A stretch of 7,222 nucleotides of DNA from Deltaproteobacteria bacterium. Lineage in GTDB: Bacteria; Desulfobacterota; Desulfuromonadia; Geobacterales; Pseudopelobacteraceae. The notes beneath the pieces were generated by a model, which saw nothing but the letters and a program-made list of their open reading frames with translations, was not told the origin of the DNA and ran no database searches. Where the stretch lies: positions 1-7,222 of the forward strand of contig JAURXC010000182.1 in NCBI GenBank assembly GCA_030654645.1. The letters run 5' to 3'. A program made the translations under genes and the position numbers. Below are positions 1-6,911 of the stretch, in pieces. Each line of letters starts with the position of its first letter. The first letter of the stretch is position 1.

Positions 1-2
1 CC

Positions 3-938
3 TGGCCGGAGCCGAGATTTACCGAACCAAACCCTCCGAATGGAACGATTACCGACAATTTGACCGGGCTGATCTGGCTGAAAAATGCCAATTGTTTCGG
101 TTCGCAGCCATGGTCAGGCGCAATTGCCTCCGCCAATGGATTGGCCAGCGGCGCTTGCGGACTCAGCGATGGCTCAACAGCCGGTCAGTGGAGGTTACCA
201 AACGTGCTTGAACAAATGAGTCTGGTCAATACGCAAAACTCAAATGCGTTTACCTGGTTAAGCGGATTCGGATTTACAAATATCCCTATGAACCATTTCT
301 GGACCTCGTCTTCCGACCCCAGAGGTCAAGCCTTGTTAGTTCTCGCGGTTGGCGGCGTAGAAAACTATCTTAGGTATGGCGTCAGCGGCAATCATAACGT
401 ATGGCCAGTTCGTTCAGGGCAGTCCGGCACTTCTACAGTCCAACTTCCCCGCACTGGGCAAACGGCTACCTATACACCTGGTGACGACGGTGCTCTGCAA
501 ACAGGGGTTGTTATTCCTAATCCGCGTTTTACCGACCTGAATGATGGTTCAGTCTACGATAAGCTTACTGGTTTGATCTGGATGAAAAGAGCCGATTGCC
601 TGAGAACACCTACCTGGAGCGCTGCACTTTCATTCGCCAATGGACTGGCCAGCGGTCAATGCGGCCTCAATGACGGTTCAGTACCGGGTGATTGGAAACT
701 CCCCAATAGTGGCCAACTGTTGAGTCTGTTAAATCTTTCCGAAACAAATAAATTTCTACAACCGGGGCATCCATTCACCCTTACAGCGCCGTTTTACTAC
801 TTTTCATCCTCCACCCATGTCCAATATCCAGGTAATGCCTGGGCAGCAGATTTTGCTGACAGTTTAAGCACTATCATATATCTAGGCGGTAAGACCATGG
901 GCACCAGTTACTATGCCTGGCCGGTTCGCTTGGGTCAG
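3..938 (+). repeat. Two tandem Lcl_C (DUF1566) domains
   Basis: Copy 1 spans nt 3-422 (residues 1-140) and copy 2 spans 507-938 (169-312). Both carry the family's landmarks in the same order: PRFT, then DNLTGLIWLKNANC or DKLTGLIWMKRADC, then ANGLASG.CGL.DGS, W[RK]LPN, a W/F-x-SS strand (FWTSSS, YYFSSST) and a terminal WPVR.GQ. The linker (QLPRTGQ...GDDGALQTGVV) is the stereotyped spacer I recall between Lcl domains. Because the window opens at the equivalent of IPNPRFT, a similar linker, and perhaps another Lcl copy, may lie just upstream. Each copy has a Cys pair about 20 residues apart (NC/AC and DC/QC) that could form a disulfide. The domain is named after Legionella collagen-like protein and is linked there to adhesion; its ligand in this protein is unknown. 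Confidence 0.85.
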
Positions 939-3900
939 TTCTGGGCATTGGATTATCTGATCGTAAAGGGGAGATACAATTTTGGTCTTTCTAACCAAGG
1001 CTCAACAGGTAATCCCATGGTGGTTCCTCTTCAAAATAAAGGGACCGCTCCACTGTCTGTCTCCGGTATCAACCTGACCGGCGCTGACGCCGACCAGTTC
1101 ACCATTGCCACGGGTGGCACGACTCCTTGTGCCAGCCTCAGCCCCACTCTGGCAGCAGGTCAAAAATGTACTCTCGCACTCAATTTCCTGCCTACATCTG
1201 CTGGGAACAAAAAAGCCCTAGTGACAGTATCCGCAAATAGCAAATTTCTTGACATCCCTGTGAATGGCAACAGTCTCTCGACAATAACAGGTTCGATTCA
1301 GGACATTTCCACTGGCAACCCATTGGCCGCTGCCACTGTTTCCATCACTGGCGGAGCTACGGCTCAGACAGGTGCATTAGGAAACTTCATTTTCAACCCG
1401 CCTCCAGCATTCGGAACCTATAATGTCACTGTCAGCAAATCAGGCTACGGGAGCGTTGCCATCACTGGTGTAACCCTCTCAGCCACTCAGAACACAATAT
1501 TAAAGCTGGGCCTCACAACCATCGGTACACTCGCCATCAATTCCACAGTGCCGTTCCCGCCGGCCGAGATCGGCAAGCCCTATATCAGACCGGTCATCAC
1601 CAACGGCGGCAGCGGCCCGTTTGTGTTTTCCGTGGACCCGGCAACTCCACTGCCGCCCGGCCTGACCATCGACCCTGTTATCGCCACGATCAACGGCACG
1701 CCGACCACGGCCGGCACATACCCTTTCACGGTCATTGTCACTGACAGGCTTAATGCGCAGGCACGAGGCTCGTTCACCATCAAGGTGCCACAGGTTCTCA
1801 TGATCACCAATGCCAACATCCTGCCCCAGGGGATCCGGACTTTCCTCTACACCCAGAGCCTCATCGCCACCGGCGGTACAGCGCCATACACCTTCAGCTA
1901 TTCAGGGGGGCCGCTCCCCACCGGCATGAACATCTCGACCGACGGAATATTATCAGGAGTTCCTTCAAATTATGGAACCTTTACCTTAATCGCCAAGGTC
2001 ACCGACAGTAACGGATGGACAGCCTCCAAGAATTTTTCTGTCACTATCATGGACCTCACCACACCGGGACCACTAAATATTAATGACACCGTTCCATTTC
2101 CGCCAGCAGACACAGGAACTCCCTATGCCACGCAGGTCTACGTTGCCGGCAGTGCCGGGCCTTTCACGTTCACAATGGCAGCTGGTGGCAGCCCGCCTCC
2201 AGGCGTGACCCTTGACCCGACTCTCGGCACCATCAGCGGCACGCCGACCATGGCGGGTACCTACCCGTTCTCGATCACCGTCACCGACAACCTGAACCGC
2301 CAGGCAACCGGCTCTTTCAGCATCGAGGTAACCGCCCCGCTCGTCATCACCACAGCTGATACCCTGCCCCGGGGAACACGGAACTTTTCCTACAGCCAGA
2401 CCATCGCCGCCAGCGGCGGGGCCAAACCATATACTTTCAGCATTATCAGCGGGACTATTCCCGGAGCGCTTCCCACCGGTCTGAATTTATCGCCATCAGG
2501 GATAATAAGCGGCATTCCCACATCTGTGGGCAGCTATACTTTCATCGTGAAAGTGACCGACAGAAGCGGCCGGATTGCATCCAGGAGCTACACCATCGGC
2601 ATTGTCGATCCGCTTGTCCAGACCACGGTAACCATGCCGGACGGGTCGCTGACTGACGGTATCGTTGGCACCCCCTACACCGCCACACTGACCGCCTCCG
2701 GCGGCTATGGCGCCTACACCTGGTTTGTCTTCTCCGGAACCCTGCCGAGCGGCCTGGTGTTCAACAGTTCCACCGGCGTTATCTCCGGTACACCCTTGGT
2801 GGCCACCCGGCAAACGGTCAGCATATCGGTCGTGGACATCGAAGGCAGAAGCACTTTCAAGACCTATATCTTCAACGTCTATAACCCGCTGCAGATTCTG
2901 AACGCCACCCTTCCCAACGGAAATGTCGGCTTACCCTATGTGGAAGCGGTTCTGGTTGCCGGCGGCTCCACACCGTACAGTTTCTCCATAACCAGCGGGA
3001 CTCTCCCCGCCGGCCTGACGCTCAACCCGACGAACGGAGTTATCTCCGGCACTCCCACGGTTACAGGAACCTACGCCTTTACCGCCAAGGTTACCGACAA
3101 CGGAGGACGGACCGCATCGCAGAACTATGCCATCACCGTCGTCCAGCCCCTGGTCCATACCACCGGGGCGCTTCCGGACGGACTGATCGGCACCCCTTAC
3201 ACGGCAACCCTGACTGCCTCCGGAAGTGCCGGCGTCTACACCTGGAGCATCTACTCCGGATTCCTGCCGGCCGGCCTTACCCTGAACAGTTCCACTGGCA
3301 CCGTATCAGGAACGCCGTCAGAGGCCGCCCGGCAGACGGTCGTGATAGCGGTCCGGGACATTGATGGACGAATCACCCTGCGAGCCTACAACTTCAATGT
3401 CTATACCTCGTTGCAGATGTCCGTCACTCCACTGCCCGACGGCTTCGTCAGTGTTCCCTATGCGGAAAAGGTCCGCCGGATCGGCGGCAAACCGCCGTTT
3501 ACCTTCAGCTACGTCGGAGCATTACCGACAGGCTTGAGCCTCAACCCTGCGACTGGCGATATCACCGGAATTCCGAGTGTCAAGGGCCTCAAGAACATTG
3601 ATGTCACCATCAACGACAGCCTGCTGCCCACCGTTCAGAGCATCACCCAGAGCCTCGGCCTGCAGATTGTCGACGTACTGACGATCACGACCGGCGCCAG
3701 CCTTCCTTCGGGCAGACGAGGAGTGGCCATCACCCCGATCACGATGGCTGCCAGAGGAGGTGCGTTACCCTTCACCTGGAACCTGGTCAGCGGGTTGCTC
3801 CCCGACGGCATCATCCTGAACGGCGTAACCGGCACCCTGAGCGGCACCCCCAAAAAAACGGGTGATTTTGTGTTCACCCTGCGTTGTACCACCAGCGCTC

Positions 3901-6900
3901 CTCCGGGCACAGCGGACAAACAGTTCTTCATGCGCGTCTCCGACACCCTGGTCTTCACCACTGGCGCACTCCCGGACGGCGCTTTGAGAAGTCCCTACAT
4001 TGCCACCCTGGCCTACAGCGGCGGAATCAAACCCCAAACCTGGGTCGTGAAAACCGGCGCCCTGCCGGCGGGGTTAAGCATCGATCCGGCAACCGGGACG
4101 ATCACCGGCACACCGACGGCGATAATCACCGGCAGTTTTACGGTCGAGGTAACCGATAGCGACACTCCCGCCCAGACGGCAACCAAAAGCTTCACCATCG
4201 ATGTCAGGGACAGCCTGACCATCTCTGAGAACAGCCTTCACAACGCCCGGCAGCACCAGCCCTACACCGCCAATGTCCGCGCCATACGCGGCTATCCGCC
4301 CTACACATGGCGCGTGGCAAGCGGCATCCTGCCACCTGGCACAGCCCTCACCCAGAGTCCCGGTGTCGCCACCATCGAAGGAACGGTTACAACCGGCGGC
4401 ATCTACACCTTCTCGCTGGAGGTCAGCGATAGCGGCATCCCGGTACAAACCGTCAGCCGGGCCTACACCGTCAACGTGGATCCGGTGGATGTCAGCACCA
4501 CGCCAATGCCGGACAGCCGCCAAGAATTTTCCGCCACCACGCTCAAGGACGGACGGGTGCTGATTGCGGGAGGATACATCTCCGCGCCTTTGGGTGTTTC
4601 GGCGGCGGGATTCATCTATGATCCGGCCACGACCGGTTGGTCAACGGCAGGCTTGTTCAATGTGCCCCGTTACAGTCATCAGGCGGTGCTGCTGGAAGAC
4701 GGCAAGGTGATGATAATGGGCGGTTGGAACGCGAGTTTTTCGGCCCGCATTCCGTCAGCGGAGATATATGATCCCGCAGCAAATCTCTGGACCATTGCAG
4801 GTGACATGCTTCTGCCCCGCACAGACTTCACCGCCAATGCGCTGCCCGGCGGCAAGGTGCTGGTGACCGGCGGCCGGACCCGCCTCACCTCAGCTACTGT
4901 GTCCACAACCACGAACAGCGTCGATCTCTACGATCCGCTAACCAGATCCTGGCAGGCGGTTCTTCCGCTGGCCACCGCACGGGATTCGCACCAGGCAACC
5001 CTTTTGACGGACGGACGGATACTGGTCACCGGAGGGCACAATGATGTTGCCAGCCTTGCAAGCGCTGAAATCTTCGACCCGGCTTCCGGAAGCTGGACTA
5101 CCATTGCTCCGATGAACTTTGCCCGGCACACCCATCGTGCCACGCTTCTGAACGACGGCCGCGTCCTGGTGTCGGGCGGCTACAACAGCCAGACCGGCGC
5201 AATACTTGGTGCGGAGATCTATGACCCGCTGAACCCGTCCCTTGGCTGGCAACCTGCCGGGACCATGACCGCCGCCCGTCCCTCGGGCCACGCTACCTAT
5301 CGCCTTTCAACCGGCCAGGTGGTGGCGGTCGGCGGCGACTCTCCGGGTACCGTGGAGAGATTCAATTCCGCCACCGGCACCTGGGAACAGCTCGGTGCTC
5401 TCAATCCTGTCTACGCAACCTGGGCAACCGCCATGCTGCAAGATGAACGCATACTCGTGCTCGGCACCGATCAGAGTTTTATAGGAACCGGCAGCAGCAT
5501 GGGAACCGCCGAGCTGATTGATCCGAAAACGGTTGTCAGCGGCGCGGCCTTCAGAACCTGGCAGCCGGTTACGATCACTCAGGTCGGAGGTAATGTTTCC
5601 TATGTCGGCCTGCCATGCAGCGGGACTGTTTGCGACGTATTCTTCGAGGCAGGTTCACAGGCGCTGCTGGTCGTAAAATCTGTGACCGACGCAACACAGG
5701 AATTCAAGGGGTGGTCCGGCGACTGTATCGGTACCGCTGCATGTTCTCTGGCCATGACCACGGCAAGAAACGTTACCGCTACATTTGGCCCCGACACCAC
5801 ACCACCGGTCATCACCAGCTTCATCGTGCCCGCCAACATCGTTGATTCGTCCGGCACAACAACTCCTGTTGTGTCCTTCAGTGCACTCACGATAAGCGAG
5901 GGGGGCGCCATCAACGGCTACCTGTTCAAGGAAAGCGCGACTCAACCGACTGCGAGTGATCCGGGATGGTTAAGCTACAATCCGTGGGGCTTTTCATTCA
6001 GCAGTTATGGCACAAAAACCCTCTATGCATGGGTGAAGGATGGGGCCGGAAATATCTCTGTCCCGGCATCGGCAACATTCAATATTATCGATGGAACCAG
6101 GGTGGCCAGTGTCTCGGTAACTGTAATCGGAGCTGGATCGGTTGGCGGATCACCGCCAGGAATCAACGGCGCCATCAACTGCGTTGGCGGTTCGACATTG
6201 AACTGCAGTGCAACCTATGCTGCAGGAACTCCGGTCACCCTGACTCCAATTGAAACGCCCGCCACCCAGTTCAGCGGATGGGCCGGTGGCGGATGCAGCG
6301 GCCTGGGCGCCTGTGTCGTGACACCTCTTGCCGCAACAGCAGTAACGGCAACTTTTGGTCCCAAGCCGGTGCTGACCGTGAATCTGGCCGGCAACGGCGG
6401 CGGAACAGTCACCGTATCACCGCAGAACGCCAGCAACACCCAGTTCCCCTGCCTGGGCGGCTCAACCACCACCTGCAGCGGTACTTTCGCCGCGGGAACC
6501 CAGCTGATACTCATGCCGACCGTCAGCGGCAACTCGACCTTCGGTGGCTGGTCAGCCAACTGCACCCTGTCAGGCGATAATTGCCTTATCACCATCAGCG
6601 CCAACACCACGGTCACCGCCACATTCAATGCACCGACCGGTTCACCAGTACAGCTTTCCGGACCTCCGGCCATGAGCTTTGCGCTCATTACGGATGCCTA
6701 CAATGCTGCGCCGGCAGGCGTCAACAGCACGATCAAGGCACAGGGGGTTACGCTGATTGAAAACATCATCCTTAACCAGGTTGGCAGGAGCATCAACCTG
6801 ATGGGTGGATTCGAACCGAGCTTCACCACCCAAACCGGCTTCACGACTGTGCAGGGAGAAGTGATTATCGAACAGGGCAACCTGACGGTTGACCGTTTGA

Positions 6901-6911
6901 TCATCAGGTAA
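3..6911 (+). CDS. Giant modular extracellular protein (Lcl, ASH, He_PIG x11, kelch x7, InlB-like x3), 5'-partial
   Basis: The frame is open from the window edge to TAA at 6909-6911, giving 2302 visible codons. The TTG at 60 is not a credible start, because codons from nt 3 already encode WPEPRFT...NGTITDNLTGLIWLK, the opening of a DUF1566/Lcl_C domain. The real N-terminus and any signal peptide lie upstream. The domain order is Lcl_C x2, ASH-like sandwich, carboxypeptidase-regulatory-like domain, eleven He_PIG Ig-like repeats, seven kelch blades, InlB-like repeat, Ig-like domain, two InlB-like repeats, and a Geobacter-type C-terminal domain. Nearly every module is beta-rich and typical of exported proteins, and cysteines mostly occur as close pairs, which fits disulfides outside the cytoplasm. 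No enzyme active site, LPXTG tail, TPR or autotransporter barrel is visible. The likely role is a cell-surface or secreted adhesin/scaffold; this is inference from architecture. There is no frameshift or internal stop despite the length. A second kelch gene follows 104 nt downstream. Confidence 0.93.
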   Translation, partial: WPEPRFTEPNPPNGTITDNLTGLIWLKNANCFGSQPWSGAIASANGLASGACGLSDGSTAGQWRLPNVLEQMSLVNTQNSNAFTWLSGFGFTNIPMNHFWTSSSDPRGQALLVLAVGGVENYLRYGVSGNHNVWPVRSGQSGTSTVQLPRTGQTATYTPGDDGALQTGVVIPNPRFTDLNDGSVYDKLTGLIWMKRADCLRTPTWSAALSFANGLASGQCGLNDGSVPGDWKLPNSGQLLSLLNLSETNKFLQPGHPFTLTAPFYYFSSSTHVQYPGNAWAADFADSLSTIIYLGGKTMGTSYYAWPVRLGQFWALDYLIVKGRYNFGLSNQGSTGNPMVVPLQNKGTAPLSVSGINLTGADADQFTIATGGTTPCASLSPTLAAGQKCTLALNFLPTSAGNKKALVTVSANSKFLDIPVNGNSLSTITGSIQDISTGNPLAAATVSITGGATAQTGALGNFIFNPPPAFGTYNVTVSKSGYGSVAITGVTLSATQNTILKLGLTTIGTLAINSTVPFPPAEIGKPYIRPVITNGGSGPFVFSVDPATPLPPGLTIDPVIATINGTPTTAGTYPFTVIVTDRLNAQARGSFTIKVPQVLMITNANILPQGIRTFLYTQSLIATGGTAPYTFSYSGGPLPTGMNISTDGILSGVPSNYGTFTLIAKVTDSNGWTASKNFSVTIMDLTTPGPLNINDTVPFPPADTGTPYATQVYVAGSAGPFTFTMAAGGSPPPGVTLDPTLGTISGTPTMAGTYPFSITVTDNLNRQATGSFSIEVTAPLVITTADTLPRGTRNFSYSQTIAASGGAKPYTFSIISGTIPGALPTGLNLSPSGIISGIPTSVGSYTFIVKVTDRSGRIASRSYTIGIVDPLVQTTVTMPDGSLTDGIVGTPYTATLTASGGYGAYTWFVFSGTLPSGLVFNSSTGVISGTPLVATRQTVSISVVDIEGRSTFKTYIFNVYNPLQILNATLPNGNVGLPYVEAVLVAGGSTPYSFSITSGTLPAGLTLNPTNGVISGTPTVTGTYAFTAKVTDNGGRTASQNYAITVVQPLVHTTGALPDGLIGTPYTATLTASGSAGVYTWSIYSGFLPAGLTLNSSTGTVSGTPSEAARQTVVIAVRDIDGRITLRAYNFNVYTSLQMSVTPLPDGFVSVPYAEKVRRIGGKPPFTFSYVGALPTGLSLNPATGDITGIPSVKGLKNIDVTINDSLLPTVQSITQSLGLQIVDVLTITTGASLPSGRRGVAITPITMAARGGALPFTWNLVSGLLPDGIILNGVTGTLSGTPKKTGDFVFTLRCTTSAPPGTADKQFFMRVSDTLVFTTGALPDGALRSPYIATLAYSGGIKPQTWVVKTGALPAGLSIDPATGTITGTPTAIITGSFTVEVTDSDTPAQTATKSFTIDVRDSLTISENSLHNARQHQPYTANVRAIRGYPPYTWRVASGILPPGTALTQSPGVATIEGTVTTGGIYTFSLEVSDSGIPVQTVSRAYTVNVDPVDVSTTPMPDSRQEFSATTLKDGRVLIAGGYISAPLGVSAAGFIYDPATTGWSTAGLFNVPRYSHQAVLLEDGKVMIMGGWNASFSARIPSAEIYDPAANLWTIAGDMLLPRTDFTANALPGGKVLVTGGRTRLTSATVSTTTNSVDLYDPLTRSWQAVLPLATARDSHQATLLTDGRILVTGGHNDVASLASAEIFDPASGSWTTIAPMNFARHTHRATLLNDGRVLVSGGYNSQTGAILGAEIYDPLNPSLGWQPAGTMTAARPSGHATYRLSTGQVVAVGGDSPGTVERFNSATGTWEQLGALNPVYATWATAMLQDERILVLGTDQSFIGTGSSMGTAELIDPKTVVSGAAFRTWQPVTITQVGGNVSYVGLPCSGTVCDVFFEAGSQALLVVKSVTDATQEFKGWSGDCIGTAACSLAMTTARNVTATFGPDTTPPVITSFIVPANIVDSSGTTTPVVSFSALTISEGGAINGYLFKESATQPTASDPGWLSYNPWGFSFSSYGTKTLYAWVKDGAGNISVPASATFNIIDGTRVASVSVTVIGAGSVGGSPPGINGAINCVGGSTLNCSATYAAGTPVTLTPIETPATQFSGWAGGGCSGLGACVVTPLAATAVTATFGPKPVLTVNLAGNGGGTVTVSPQNASNTQFPCLGGSTTTCSGTFAAGTQLILMPTVSGNSTFGGWSANCTLSGDNCLITISANTTVTATFNAPTGSPVQLSGPPAMSFALITDAYNAAPAGVNSTIKAQGVTLIENIILNQVGRSINLMGGFEPSFTTQTGFTTVQGEVIIEQGNLTVDRLIIR
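957..1277 (+). other. ASH-like / choice-of-anchor D immunoglobulin-fold domain
   Basis: Residues 319-425. The pattern is typical of this family: a strand ending in VPLQNKGTAPLSVSGINLTG, then ADQFTI, a C...SL.PTLAAGQKCTLALNF segment, P.SAG.KKA.VTVSAN, and a closing strand IPVNGNS. In related proteins this module (ASH/HYDIN-like, 'choice-of-anchor D') is an Ig-fold spacer found in large exported proteins. The two cysteines (TPC and QKC) lie at the expected positions for an intradomain disulfide. It connects the Lcl pair to the carboxypeptidase-regulatory-like domain. Confidence 0.75.
1281..1523 (+). other. Carboxypeptidase-regulatory-like (transthyretin-fold) domain
   Basis: Residues 427-507. 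It begins TITGSIQDISTGNPLAAATVSITGG, continues with a turn (TGALGNFIFNPPP), then YNVTVSKSGYGSVAITGVTLS and a closing strand NTILKLGL. The G-x-I/V-x-D...G.PL..A.V.I.GG...T...G.F...P.G.Y.V.VS..GY sequence is the hallmark of the CarboxypepD_reg-like family. That family is a small beta-sandwich found in exported proteins as a structural or binding module with no catalysis of its own. It sits exactly before the Ig array and before the rise in GC content. Confidence 0.8.
1527..4478 (+). repeat. Array of eleven He_PIG (putative Ig) repeats
   Basis: Residues 509-1492 hold eleven end-to-end copies of 87-92 residues. They begin at nt 1527, 1797, 2070, 2337, 2610, 2886, 3147, 3408, 3678, 3948 and 4215. 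The recurring signature is G.PY...L.A.GG..P[YF]TFS, then LP.GL.L.P..G.ISGTPT..GTY.F...VTD..G, and a final strand such as SFTI.V. The VTD..G tail resembles calcium-binding loops of cadherin-like Ig folds, but I cannot show ion binding. The copies fall into phases. Copies 1 and 3 share VPFPPA; copies 2 and 4 share LP.G.R.F.Y.Q; copies 5 and 7 share GTPYTATLTASG, NSSTG and RQTV; copies 8, 10 and 11 have a longer D[S]..P.Q loop near the end. Copy 11 lacks the usual ISGTP (it has IEGTVTTGG). The array probably forms a long rod between the N-terminal domains and the propeller. Confidence 0.9.
4494..5531 (+). repeat. Seven-blade kelch (galactose-oxidase-like) beta-propeller
   Basis: Residues 1498-1843 contain seven kelch motifs with blades beginning near nt 4506, 4653, 4803, 4962, 5109, 5262 and 5397. 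Each has the motif R..[HF].A..L.DG[RK]V[LM][IV].GG, then a variable loop, then [AS]E[IL][YF]DP....W. Good examples are RVLIAGG, KVLVTGG, RILVTGG and RVLVSGG. Blade 7 is divergent: it has ERILVLGTD instead of a GG and ends ELIDPKT. Blade 3 has an insertion rich in Ser/Thr (TSATVSTTTNS) before VDLYDP. I do not see the Cu-ligand or Tyr-Cys elements of galactose oxidase, nor its C-terminal DUF1929 domain, so I treat it as a binding propeller rather than an oxidase. Confidence 0.88.
5535..6629 (+). repeat. Three Cys-bearing InlB-like repeats, interrupted by an Ig-like domain
   Basis: InlB-like copies lie at nt 5535-5792, 6093-6362 and 6363-6629 (residues 1845-1930, 2031-2120 and 2121-2209). Each has a V.G.GSV/GTV-type strand, a first Cys pair, AG..V.L...., a [FK].GW[SA] core, a second Cys pair, and the closing NVTATFG or TVTATFN strand that marks divergent InlB B-repeats. 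Between copies 1 and 2, at 5793-6092, is a separate Ig-like domain (residues 1931-2030). It opens DTTPPVITSF and contains TKTLYAWVKDGAGNIS, a form common in Ig-like domains of bacterial surface proteins. The repeats form a stalk segment between the propeller and the C-terminal domain. Confidence 0.8.
6630..6908 (+). other. C-terminal domain of the giant protein, Geobacter-type beta-rich cap
   Basis: Residues 2210-2302. After an APTGSPVQLSGPP linker comes a predicted helix-turn (FALITDAYNAAPAG), then strands: STIKAQGVTLIENIILNQ, SINLMGGFEPSF, GFTTVQGEVIIEQGNLTVDRLIIR. The pattern YNA..G..IKAQ....EN..LN....I.L.GG[FY]...F....G.T.VQG...I..G.LTV..L.I resembles the C-terminal domain I remember in many large Geobacter/Pelobacter surface proteins. 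There it looks like the first coils of a right-handed beta-helix. The protein stops directly after LIIR, with no hydrophobic or charged anchor tail. It may cap the chain or act in secretion or surface retention; I have no direct evidence for either. Confidence 0.6.

Noticed and set aside
60..62. TTG as the start codon of the giant gene
   Set aside because: Codons from nt 3 to 59 already encode conserved Lcl_C residues (PRFT...GTITDN) in the same frame, there is no signal peptide after the TTG, and no upstream SD. The frame is simply cut by the window edge.
444..458. LPRTG, resembling a sortase LPXTG motif (residues 148-152)
   Set aside because: It lies in the linker between two Lcl domains, far from the C-terminus, with no following hydrophobic segment or basic tail. 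It is part of the stereotyped LP.TGQ...GDDGAL spacer.
1527..4478. Possibility that the regular repeats are a CRISPR or other DNA-level repeat array
   Set aside because: The period is about 260-276 nt, the frame is kept throughout, and copies are conserved at protein rather than nucleotide level, so these are protein domain repeats.
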